In this document: one piece after another, positions 17,264 to 25,022 of the stretch
How positions within the stretch are numbered: the stretch's first letter is position 1
How the letters are laid out: each line of letters opens with the position of its first letter
Assembly: GCF_026153205.1 (NCBI RefSeq)
Contig: NZ_JAPFBW010000008.1
Location: 124,001-188,000, forward strand
Origin: Aquabacterium sp. A7-Y
GTDB taxonomy: Bacteria; Pseudomonadota; Gammaproteobacteria; Burkholderiales; Burkholderiaceae_C
Reading direction: 5' to 3'
Length of the DNA: 64,000 nucleotides
The notes under the pieces: model-generated
The model's database searches: none
Told to the model about the DNA's origin: nothing
The model's input: only the letters and a program-made list of their open reading frames with translations
Position numbers and translations under genes: made by a program

Positions 17264-18214
17264 ATGATGCCCTCCCTGTCCCGTAATCCTTCAGGCAAAA
17301 CACTCGAATTCAGTTTGAGCAAGTGGCAGAAGCGACAGGCAACCCTGCTCTATCACTTCTCCTCGATTGACTACCTTGCTGGATTGAAGACCCTCATTGA
17401 CCGCTTGATCGAAGGCGCAGACGTCACCCTGGCGTTGGCCAAGCTTCAAGGGCGAGAGGCTCTTCTGGTCGACAACCCTTGCGGCGTGGGTGACACCGCT
17501 GCCAGTCGGCCGATCTTCGCCTTTCAAGTACTTGAACATTTCCGACAGTCCACGTTGCGCGCCATTGACCGACGTGCAGGGGGGGACTACGGGTTCACCG
17601 GCTTAAATCAATGCTCACGCATGATTGGCGATCACTCATCCATGTGGATGAGCCCCGAGGAGGAAAAGCAGTTCACGGCCCGGTTTGAAGCGGTGTATCG
17701 CTACGCTTCAGCCATCGACAGCACGCTGGACCGTCCTCCAAGCTGGACCGATTTTTCGTTAGCGCTGGCATGGCAGGAGATGCAAGAACTGTTTCCGCGC
17801 CTGCCGAGGTTCCGGGTACGCACTGATATCCCGGGCGAGACCGACGAACGGCCGCCTCGCACCGGCGTATACGTCCCGCAGGACGACCCCTACGGAGCTT
17901 TGCAGTTTGCCTGGGCGGGCAGCACGACGGTCGGCGAACTGAACGAATGCAGCACTCTTGGCCCTTTCGGAGTGAAGGCCGTTCAACAGCTTGGACGTCA
18001 CCGCCTTTGGGTCGACAGGCAGGCGATGCTGGAATTTGTCCTCTTGAAGGACAACCAGGAAGCGCTGAAAGCCGATCCCTTCATGAAGCTCTCTCCCTCA
18101 GACGCGACGACAGCCGCATGCGACGTCGCTCGCCATGCGTTCATTGATCGCCCCTGCAAATGGTTCTTCGTCGAAATGATCCCCGGCGAGTTCGACGACG
18201 AGGAAGAAGCGTGA
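17264..18214 (+). CDS. Imm71-like immunity protein
   Basis: 316 residues. The central/C-terminal motif RPPRTGVYVPQDDPYGALQF with AWAGS...GELNECSTLGPFG...GRHRLWVDRQAM matches Imm71-type immunity proteins, which are frequent partners of Imm72 genes in Burkholderiales T6SS islands. No signal peptide. Two tandem ATG codons (17264, 17267) without a good Shine-Dalgarno. It lies 93 bases after the Imm72-like gene in the same direction, so probably the same transcript. No adjacent effector. Confidence 0.72.
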   Translation: MMPSLSRNPSGKTLEFSLSKWQKRQATLLYHFSSIDYLAGLKTLIDRLIEGADVTLALAKLQGREALLVDNPCGVGDTAASRPIFAFQVLEHFRQSTLRAIDRRAGGDYGFTGLNQCSRMIGDHSSMWMSPEEEKQFTARFEAVYRYASAIDSTLDRPPSWTDFSLALAWQEMQELFPRLPRFRVRTDIPGETDERPPRTGVYVPQDDPYGALQFAWAGSTTVGELNECSTLGPFGVKAVQQLGRHRLWVDRQAMLEFVLLKDNQEALKADPFMKLSPSDATTAACDVARHAFIDRPCKWFFVEMIPGEFDDEEEA

Positions 18215-18284
18215 GACACCACGATTCTCACCACGTCGACGCACATGCGCTGCCAAGCAGGGCAGCCCTGCCCCTCGGCCGAGC

Positions 18285-18869
18285 ATGAATAGTCAGGTCG
18301 GACCTACCTGGGTGGGAACACTCTCGCCAGAACAGTCGAGTTGGCGCCGTGTACGCGACATGCCGAACCCTCGCGCCGTGTTCAAGGTCTTCGGCCTCAC
18401 GCTTCTCTCGTGCAGCCTCCTACTTTTGATCGTGATGCTGCCGGTGCATTGCACCCTCTTGGTGGCGAATGAATTCTCCTGGCAACAGGACCTTGTGTTC
18501 ATCGGCCTGTTCATGACTTGCCCGGTCGTGTTTGCGGGATACGTGGCCTATCTGGAAACGCATCCTGTGTTCACTGCCTTCAACTTCGATCGAACGCTCC
18601 AGGAACTTCTGGTCACGGAGCAAGGCGCCTTCGGGAGGGCCCGGTGCATCCGGATTCCGTTCACGGCGATCACGTCTGTCCGGGCAGAAATCTTGTCCAC
18701 GCCGCCGCGGTGGGGCCACTTCAATGTCGTCTGCCCGGGAAACAAGGGACCGGCGAAGAGCATGTGGCTGGGCGGAAGCATTCCGATCGAGGACTTGGAA
18801 GCCCACTGCAAATGGTTTGCCGATGTGCTGGGCCTTCCGGTCGAGCCGACCTATGACTGGGGCGATTGA
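18285..18869 (+). CDS. two-helix membrane protein in the T6SS island, unknown function
   Basis: 194 residues. Two membrane helices (about 36-60 and 67-88) are followed by a cytosolic beta-rich domain of about 100 residues (FNFDRTLQELLVTEQGAFG...IPFTAITSVRAEI) with a PH-like rhythm. No known family. It is co-directional with the immunity genes, 70 bases after the Imm71-like gene. It could be an immunity protein against a membrane- or wall-active effector, but this rests on position only. Confidence 0.65.
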   Translation: MNSQVGPTWVGTLSPEQSSWRRVRDMPNPRAVFKVFGLTLLSCSLLLLIVMLPVHCTLLVANEFSWQQDLVFIGLFMTCPVVFAGYVAYLETHPVFTAFNFDRTLQELLVTEQGAFGRARCIRIPFTAITSVRAEILSTPPRWGHFNVVCPGNKGPAKSMWLGGSIPIEDLEAHCKWFADVLGLPVEPTYDWGD

Positions 18870-18906
18870 CTGTCGCCCCGCGCGATGACCCGCGAAACCA
18901 CACAGC

Positions 18907-19422
18907 ATGCTGCTTCAGAACTACCTGCACGCCGTCCCCGTCATCTGGCTCGACCCCGACACCGGCGCCTGGCGCCCCGCGACCGACGCGGAAGTACCGC
19001 CCGGGGTCCCGTTGATCCACGTTCCCGGCATCCTCGGCAGCTACCTCGAGGAGGAAGACGGGTCCCGCTTCTTCCGTTATTGGACGGACGACAGGAGCCG
19101 TTTCTTCTTCCGTGTCGAGAACGGTCCCGTCATCGAGATCGAAGCGTCCAAATACGCCGAGGTGAGGCCTGCGCTGGATCTTGCAGGGCGACCCCTACCC
19201 GATCTCGGCGAATTCAGCATCCATACCGATCAAGGACAACTGCTCTTCAGGCACACCTATCCCGCGGCGAAGTACTACGGGCTGTACATGATGGATTTCA
19301 GCTTTCCGACAGCCGAGCTCGCCGACTGGGACTTTTTTGTCGCCTTGAAAGGCAGCTTCGAGTACATGCGCGAGCAGCAAGGCGCAAGCGTGCAGGTGCC
19401 TGGCAGCACTGAAGCCGATTAG
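18907..19422 (+). CDS. hypothetical soluble protein in the T6SS island
   Basis: 171 residues, no signal or membrane segment, rich in aromatic residues and acidic patches (YLEEEDGSRFFRYWTDDRSRFFFRVENG). It reads as a compact beta-rich fold. No family recognised. It lies 37 bases after the preceding gene and 2 bases before the next, which implies an operon. It could be an immunity or accessory protein. Confidence 0.6.
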   Translation: MLLQNYLHAVPVIWLDPDTGAWRPATDAEVPPGVPLIHVPGILGSYLEEEDGSRFFRYWTDDRSRFFFRVENGPVIEIEASKYAEVRPALDLAGRPLPDLGEFSIHTDQGQLLFRHTYPAAKYYGLYMMDFSFPTAELADWDFFVALKGSFEYMREQQGASVQVPGSTEAD

Positions 19423-19424
19423 CC

Positions 19425-19934
19425 ATGGCACATCTGCACCGAAAACCATTCACCAGGCGTCGAGCCATCGTCAGCGCCGCCGCCTTCACGGCTCTGGCTT
19501 CGGCATCCTGCTTCCACGATGCAGAGAAGGACCTGGACACCTTGTCGGCGCATCTGCGCCTTCCCGCGGGCACGGTTTCAGCACGGTGGCGGATCTGCAC
19601 GCTGCCCGTCAATGAATTCCTGTCGCTTCCGGGGCCGACCTTCTTCGTCGCGTTGATTGCCAAGCTGCAGATGTCCACCCCGGATAGGGCGCTTGATGCG
19701 CTCGCCTTCCTTCCTGCGGGCCTCCATGGGCCGACACCGCATCCCGGCACCCGCTTCTACCCCGCGTGGCTCAGCGAGCGTGAGGTGGGGGAACTGCGGT
19801 CCGCACTCGAGGGAACATCCCCGACGAAACCCGCCGACATTTCGGCCCTTTGCCGGAAAAAGCACCAGGCCGCCGTCGCCATCGCCCTGGGCGACACCGT
19901 GCTCACCTATATCGTCTACTTCGCGGGCAACTGA
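19425..19934 (+). CDS. exported small protein (possible lipoprotein) in the T6SS island
   Basis: 169 residues. A basic N-terminus with RRR followed by a hydrophobic stretch ending ALASASC predicts export; the Cys is in a loose lipobox. The mature part is unremarkable, with a hydrophobic C-terminal segment (VAIALGDTVLTYIVYF). The ATG directly follows the upstream stop, so translational coupling is likely. Function unknown; a periplasmic immunity role is possible. Confidence 0.6.
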   Translation: MAHLHRKPFTRRRAIVSAAAFTALASASCFHDAEKDLDTLSAHLRLPAGTVSARWRICTLPVNEFLSLPGPTFFVALIAKLQMSTPDRALDALAFLPAGLHGPTPHPGTRFYPAWLSEREVGELRSALEGTSPTKPADISALCRKKHQAAVAIALGDTVLTYIVYFAGN

Positions 19935-19989
19935 ACCTGCCCCTCCTCCACGTGGCAAGCACCGGCGAGGCGAGGGTTATGGAGCCACG

Positions 19990-20217
19990 GTGAATGTGCA
20001 CGCCCTCGGGCTGGAACTCATGGCACTCATTCGCCTGCGCACCACGCACGCCCAGCTCCGCAACTGCCTCGCGGCCTTGGCCCGCATGGAGCATGCGCTC
20101 GAGACCTGCCGGGTGACCGGCGAGGACTGCTTTTGCCTCAAGGCGCTGGTGGCGAAGCATGCTCAAGTACCTCTTCATGGCCCTCGCGCTCGCCGTGTAG
20201 AGGCTGCAGGGCGCTGA
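19990..20217 (+). CDS. possible small or truncated ORF at the island edge
   Basis: A GTG-initiated frame of 75 codons with good codon bias up to about 20158, after which bias moves to another frame that begins ATG at 20159 (MLKYLFMALALAV then stop). This looks like either two tiny overlapping ORFs or a gene cut by a frameshift. It includes a Cys-rich segment (TCRVTGEDCFCLK). No family recognised; low certainty. Confidence 0.3.
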   Translation: MNVHALGLELMALIRLRTTHAQLRNCLAALARMEHALETCRVTGEDCFCLKALVAKHAQVPLHGPRARRVEAAGR

Positions 20218-20235
20218 GCAGGAGCCGCCCCGCCC

Positions 20236-21129
20236 TCACGACACCTTCAACACCTCCGCCAGCCAGTCCACGAACACCCTCACCCGCGGCGACAGCTGGC
20301 GGTTGTGCGCATAGACAATGGACACCGGCAGGGGCGGCGGCTTCCAGCGCGGCAACACCTCTTCCAGCACGCCGGCCTCCAGCAGAGGCTCCAGGCCCTG
20401 GCGCGGCGCCTGCATCAGCCCCAGGCCGGCCAGGCAGCAGGAGAGATAGGCCTCCGAACTGCTCACCGACACCCGGCTTGGCAGCTTCAGGGTCCGGACC
20501 TGGCCGTTGTCCTCGACATACTCCCAGTCGAGGTCGCGCCCCGTCCGGCTGGAGAAGTAGTTGACGGCCACATGCTGCGCCAGGTCGGCCGGCTGCTGCG
20601 GCCGGCCGTGGCGGTCGAGGTAGCCGGGGGTCGCGCAATTGATCTGCTCCATCTCGCCGACACGCCGGGCCACCAGCGTGGAGTCGCGCAGCGGCCCGAC
20701 GCGCACCAGGCAGTCGATCGCTTCGGCCACCGGATCGACCAGCCGGTCGGTGGTGCTGAGCCGCAGCTGCAGGCCCGGAAAGCGCTCGACAAACGCCGGC
20801 AGCGCTGGAATCACGGTCAGCCGCGCCAGCCGCTCCGGCAGGTCCACGCGCACCACACCTTGAGGCTGCAGCTGCCCCGAGAAGACGTTTTCCGTCTCGG
20901 CCCACTCTTCCAGCAAGCGCTGGCAGCGCTCCAGGAAAAAGCCGCCCTCCTGCGTCAGCGACACCCTGCGTGTGGTTCGGTGCAGCAGGCGCACGCCGAG
21001 CTGGCGCTCCAGTTGCTGCACAGCCCCTGTCACCGAGGCGCGCGGCAGGTCCAGCTGCTCCGCGGCCTTGGAAAAGCTGCCTTGCTCCGCCACACGGCAA
21101 AAAACCTGCATTGCATCGAGTCGGTCCAT
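20236..21129 (-). CDS. LysR-family transcriptional regulator
   Basis: 297 residues. The N-terminal winged helix-turn-helix (1-60; MQVFCRVAEQGSFSKAAEQL, then VTGAVQQLERQLG) is followed by a LysR-type effector-binding domain (about 90-290). It is divergent from the aldo/keto reductase gene 124 bases away, the classic LysR regulator-target arrangement, so it probably controls that gene. The ATG at 21129 starts the family-typical MDRLDAM; the longer open frame upstream is not LysR-like. Confidence 0.92.
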   Translation of the reverse strand: MDRLDAMQVFCRVAEQGSFSKAAEQLDLPRASVTGAVQQLERQLGVRLLHRTTRRVSLTQEGGFFLERCQRLLEEWAETENVFSGQLQPQGVVRVDLPERLARLTVIPALPAFVERFPGLQLRLSTTDRLVDPVAEAIDCLVRVGPLRDSTLVARRVGEMEQINCATPGYLDRHGRPQQPADLAQHVAVNYFSSRTGRDLDWEYVEDNGQVRTLKLPSRVSVSSSEAYLSCCLAGLGLMQAPRQGLEPLLEAGVLEEVLPRWKPPPLPVSIVYAHNRQLSPRVRVFVDWLAEVLKVS

Positions 21130-21252
21130 GAGCTGACGGGGAGTCCCCGATTGTTCGAATCGGCTGAATAGTAAAGCCGGGGCGCGGCACTTTATCCACA
21201 TCTCCCGCGCAGCCACCATTCGCCCATCGCCAACCTGTTGAAGGAGCCCTCG

Positions 21253-22251
21253 ATGGAAACCACCCGACTCGGTGCCCAAGGCCCGCGCACCTCGATCCTC
21301 GGCCTCGGCTGCATGGGCATGTCCGATTTCTACGGACCGGCTGACGAGGCCGAAAGCATTGCCACGGTGCAGGCAGCGCTGGACGCCGGCATCAGCTTGC
21401 TGGACACCGGCGACTTCTATGGCATGGGTCACAACGAGCTGTTGATCCGTGAGGCCATCAAGGGCGGCCGCCGAGCGCAGGCGGTGATCAGCGTGAAGTT
21501 CGGCGCGCTGCGCGACCCGGCCGGCAGCTGGAACGGCTACGATGCCCGCCCGGTGGCCGTGAAGAACTTCCTGGCCTATACGCTGAAACGCCTGGGCACC
21601 GACCATGTCGACATCTACCGGCCCTCACGCCTGGACCCTCAGGTTCCCATCGAGGACACGGTCGGCGCCCTCGCCGACCTGGTGAAGGCCGGCTGGGTGC
21701 GGCACATCGGCCTCTCCGAGGTCAGCGCGGCGACGCTGCGTCGGGCGAGTGCGGTACACCCGATCGCGGACCTTCAGATCGAATATTCGCTGCTCTCGCG
21801 CGACATCGAGGCCGAGATCCTGCCCACCTGCCGCGAGCTGGGCATCGGCATCACGGCCTATGGCGTGCTGTCGCGCGGGCTGATCAGCGGGCACTGGACG
21901 TCCGCGCGGACCCTCGCTGCCGGCGACTTCCGCGGCGCCAGCCCGCGCTTCCAGGCGGAGAACCTGGGCCACAACCTGGCTTTGGCCGATGCGCTGCGCG
22001 ACATCGCGCGCGAACAAGGCCACAGCGTCGCGCAACTCGCCATTGCGTGGGTGCGTTCTCGCGGCGACGACATCGTGCCGCTGGTGGGCGCGCGCACCCG
22101 CGAGCGGCTGGCCGAGTCGCTGGGGTCCTTGCAAGTGCGGCTGACGGCTGAGGACCTGGCTCGCATCGAAACGGCCGTGCCGGCGGGCGCCGCGGCCGGG
22201 CAGCGGTATCCGGCGGCGCTGATGGCTTACATGGACAGTGCGCGGGGTTGA
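21253..22251 (+). CDS. aldo/keto reductase with atypical catalytic tetrad
   Basis: 332 residues, NADPH-dependent TIM-barrel oxidoreductase. Tetrad residues Asp51 and Tyr56 (DTGDFYG) and Lys82 (SVKFG) are present. At the usual His (DxYxxHRxDP) it has Ser125 (DIYRPSRLDP), as in some proteobacterial subgroups. GAAGGAG at 21240-21246 sets the start at 21253 rather than the in-frame TTG at 21238. Substrate unknown. The 3' end overlaps the convergent racemase gene by 25 bases. Confidence 0.88.
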   Translation: METTRLGAQGPRTSILGLGCMGMSDFYGPADEAESIATVQAALDAGISLLDTGDFYGMGHNELLIREAIKGGRRAQAVISVKFGALRDPAGSWNGYDARPVAVKNFLAYTLKRLGTDHVDIYRPSRLDPQVPIEDTVGALADLVKAGWVRHIGLSEVSAATLRRASAVHPIADLQIEYSLLSRDIEAEILPTCRELGIGITAYGVLSRGLISGHWTSARTLAAGDFRGASPRFQAENLGHNLALADALRDIAREQGHSVAQLAIAWVRSRGDDIVPLVGARTRERLAESLGSLQVRLTAEDLARIETAVPAGAAAGQRYPAALMAYMDSARG

Positions 22252-22970
22252 GGCTGCCGGTCTCGGCCGGCGGCACCGCCGCCCTGCACGGCCCGCCGTA
22301 GCCCGGCGCGCGCCAGCAAGCGCGTGGAGTCGAGTGTCGGCAGCGCCGAGTTGGCGTCGTTCAGGATCAAGGGGATTTCGGTACAGCCCAGCACGACGGC
22401 GTCGCAGCCTTGGCCTTTCATGCCTTCGACCACCTGCTGAAAGTAGGCAACCGACTCCGGCAGGAAACGGCCGCAGACCAGCTCGGCCATGATGATGCGG
22501 TTGATCTCCTCGCGCTCGTCCGGGCCCGGGCGAAGGTAGCCAATGTCCCGCGCCGCCAGCTTTTCAGGATAGGTCTCGCTCTCGACCAGCCAGCGAGTTC
22601 CCGTGAGTCCGACACGCCGGTACCCCCGCTCGGCCGCCTGCTCCGCCACCACCTCGGCAATGTGCAGCCAGGGCAAGGGTGAACGCGCCTGGATCCCGGG
22701 CAGCGCCTGATGGATCGTGTTGTCGGGACAGATCAGGAAATCGCAACCCAGCCTCGCGAGTTTCTGCGCGGACGAGAGCATCAGTTCTCCGACACCCTCC
22801 CAGTCGCCGCGCTCCAGGCAGTGCACATAGTCGGCCAAGGAATGGGTGTGCATGGAGATTTCCGGGTGCGCGTGCGACCCGAGCAGCTGCGCCCCTTCCT
22901 GGCAGATGGTCCGATAGCACAGTGCCGCGCCTTCGGCGGAGCAACCGACGATTCCGATGTGTTGAGGCAT
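22227..22970 (-). CDS. aspartate/glutamate racemase family protein
   Basis: 247 residues. GIVGCSAEGAA at the N-terminus and GCDAVVLGCTEIPL near 188-201 identify the Asp/Glu racemase superfamily. The C-terminal catalytic Cys196 is present. The first catalytic position (normally in a CNT motif) is Asp83 in CPDNTIH, so it is a one-cysteine type like E. coli YgeA, which has Thr there. It may racemise or isomerise an amino or dicarboxylic acid. The next gene on this strand upstream is a BON protein 10 bases away. Confidence 0.82.
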   Translation of the reverse strand: MPQHIGIVGCSAEGAALCYRTICQEGAQLLGSHAHPEISMHTHSLADYVHCLERGDWEGVGELMLSSAQKLARLGCDFLICPDNTIHQALPGIQARSPLPWLHIAEVVAEQAAERGYRRVGLTGTRWLVESETYPEKLAARDIGYLRPGPDEREEINRIIMAELVCGRFLPESVAYFQQVVEGMKGQGCDAVVLGCTEIPLILNDANSALPTLDSTRLLARAGLRRAVQGGGAAGRDRQPQPRALSM

Positions 22971-22980
22971 GCGATATGTC

Positions 22981-23346
22981 CTAGGGCTCGCGCGGGTTGT
23001 CCGCCTCCGGCGGTCCCACCTTCATGAAGTTGTCGACGCAGCGCACGCCTTCCACCTGCCTGGCGATGCGCACCGCCGTCGCGATTTGTTCGGCGCTGGA
23101 AACGCCGCCCGACAGCATCGCCACGCCGCCGGTGACCTTGACGCGGATCTTCTCGCGCATCAGGGCCTTGGTGAACTGCAGCTTGGTGGTGACCTTCATC
23201 GTCAGCGCTTCGTCACGAAAGAAGCTGGCCTCGCCGGGACGGCAGGCCGCCTGCGCCGGCAGAACGCCGGAACAGGCCACGAGGAATGCGAACGCCGCCA
23301 GGGTGCGCCGTGAAGCTCGGCAGGAAGCGTGCTGCAGTCGTTTCAT
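22981..23346 (-). CDS. periplasmic BON-domain protein
   Basis: 121 residues. Signal peptide to about residue 33 (LPAQA). One BON domain (about 47-112): TKLQFTKALMREKIRVKVTGGVAMLSGGVSS...RIARQVEGVRCVDN, the typical alpha-beta layout with the conserved central Gly. BON proteins bind phospholipid and support envelope stability. It lies just upstream of the racemase gene and may be co-transcribed with it. Confidence 0.85.
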   Translation of the reverse strand: MKRLQHASCRASRRTLAAFAFLVACSGVLPAQAACRPGEASFFRDEALTMKVTTKLQFTKALMREKIRVKVTGGVAMLSGGVSSAEQIATAVRIARQVEGVRCVDNFMKVGPPEADNPREP

Positions 23347-23588
23347 GCGTTCTCCTCCAAGTCGAAGACCAAAGCTACCACACTGAAACTCGGCCAGGCC
23401 CTCGCGCCAGCATCGATCATGCGTGCCTTTCTCAAAAGGCTCTCGTCAGCAGCTGCACCCTTTAACACATGACACCGCGCACCGCACTTAGACTGAGGCC
23501 GCCCTCCCCGTCCATTCTGCACCTGCTGCAGAAAGGCTATCGTCCGGGGCGCGGCGCCATCAGCAACAAGCACATCCAGGAGTCCGCC

Positions 23589-24320
23589 ATGCTGTGTTCC
23601 CGCCATCTCGCCGCCGCGGCGCTTGTCGTTTTGCCTCTTGCCGCACAGGCGGCACCCACGAACCTTCTGCGCGACGGCGAATTCGACGACTACCACGACG
23701 GCAACACCCCGCTGCAAGTCTGGGTTCCATCGCAATGGGAGACCGACGGCCTGACCTTTGACGGCCCAGTGGCGGGCGGCGACCAATTCCAGAATGCCGT
23801 GCTGTCCGACACCACGGCGGGTTACGGCGATGTCAGCGGCGGCTCCGGTCCTCGATCGGCGGTCATGTACAACCATGCATCGATGTGGCAGACCTTCACC
23901 GTCAGCACCGCCGGCGAATACCAGATCAGCTGGCTCGACGCCGGTGTCGAGCACAGCGACGCCTTTCCGCGCCGTTACTTTGGCGCGTATCCCGATGCCG
24001 CCGGCCTCCGCTACCAGGTGAGCCTGGGCGACAGCGTGCTGGGCCAGTTCGCCACCACGCTGGGACAAGACTTCACCTCGCACAGCTTCACCGCCCAGCT
24101 GGCGCCGGGCTCCTACACCCTGCGCTTCACCGGGCTGGACCGCGGCGAGGTGGAACGCTTCGGCGGCGCCGGCCAGTATGCTGCACAGGTCCTGACACAC
24201 GTCGCGCTGTTCGACCAAGTGAGCGTCACCGCGGTGCCGGAGCCCGAGACCTATGCCCTGCTGCTGCTCGGCCTGGCCGGGCTGGGGCTGCGCGCGCGCC
24301 GGTCGCGCACGAGCGTTTGA
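23589..24320 (+). CDS. PEP-CTERM sorting-signal surface protein
   Basis: 243 residues. Signal peptide to about 22 (LAAQA), a beta-rich carbohydrate-binding-like domain (NLLRDGEFDDY, then SYTLRFTG) and a C-terminal PEP-CTERM tail: VPEPETYALLLLGLAGLGL followed by RARRSR. Proteins of this class are processed by exosortase (EpsH) and associated with exopolysaccharide. AGGAG at 23578-23582 fixes the ATG at 23589. No exosortase gene is in the window. Confidence 0.88.
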   Translation: MLCSRHLAAAALVVLPLAAQAAPTNLLRDGEFDDYHDGNTPLQVWVPSQWETDGLTFDGPVAGGDQFQNAVLSDTTAGYGDVSGGSGPRSAVMYNHASMWQTFTVSTAGEYQISWLDAGVEHSDAFPRRYFGAYPDAAGLRYQVSLGDSVLGQFATTLGQDFTSHSFTAQLAPGSYTLRFTGLDRGEVERFGGAGQYAAQVLTHVALFDQVSVTAVPEPETYALLLLGLAGLGLRARRSRTSV

Positions 24321-24469
24321 GGACGGCGGCCAGGTCGTCGTCCATGCCGGCCTGAAGCCGCTGTCACAGCTGCGGGGAGCGCAGCGCCGCCATCGCCGGT
24401 GCTGCCCCCGCATGACGATTGCCCCGCCAAGCAGCTTTTGCCTGTCGTATGAACCCGCCAAGGAGCCAC

Positions 24470-25012
24470 GTGACCCATCACCTCCCGGAACGGCTCCAAA
24501 CCGATCGACTCGTACTCCGGGCGCCGCGGGCCGCCGACACGCGCACCTTGTTCGATGCGTACACGCAGGACGCCGACGTCGCCCGCTACATGGTATGGCG
24601 CCCCCATTCGCGACTGGCCGAGACCGAGGCCTTCGTCCAGCAGTGCCTGCGCTCCTGGGAGAGCGGGCTGGGCCATCCCTACATCCTGGCCAAGCCGGAC
24701 CGCGAGCTCGAGGCGATCGGCATGCTGGAAGCCCGCATCCTCCAGCACACCGTGGACATCGGCTATGTCCTGGCACGCGCGCACTGGGGCCAGGGCCTGA
24801 TGCCGGAGGCGGTCGCGCACCTCACCCGGACCGCATTGGAAAACACCCGTTTCTATCGGGTTCAAGCGACATGCGATGTCGACAACCAGGCCTCGGCACG
24901 CACCCTCGAAAAGGCCGGCTTCATTCGGGAAGCGCGGCTGGAGCGCTACTTGGTCCACCCGAACCTCAGCAGCGAGCCCCGCCCCTGCTTCATGTACGCC
25001 CGCTGCCGGTAG
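24470..25012 (+). CDS. GNAT N-acetyltransferase (RimJ/RimL-type)
   Basis: 180 residues. ERLQTDRLVLRAPRAAD is the typical Acetyltransf_3 start. The acetyl-CoA loop is in ARAHWGQGLMPEAVAHL (about 102-118), and the late NQASARTLEKAGFIREARLE motif is clear. The GTG at 24470 is preferred because AAGGAG lies at 24460-24465; an in-frame ATG exists at 24449. Likely acetylates an amino group on a small molecule or protein N-terminus; target unknown. Confidence 0.85.
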   Translation: MTHHLPERLQTDRLVLRAPRAADTRTLFDAYTQDADVARYMVWRPHSRLAETEAFVQQCLRSWESGLGHPYILAKPDRELEAIGMLEARILQHTVDIGYVLARAHWGQGLMPEAVAHLTRTALENTRFYRVQATCDVDNQASARTLEKAGFIREARLERYLVHPNLSSEPRPCFMYARCR

Positions 25013-25022
25013 GCGGGGGTTT

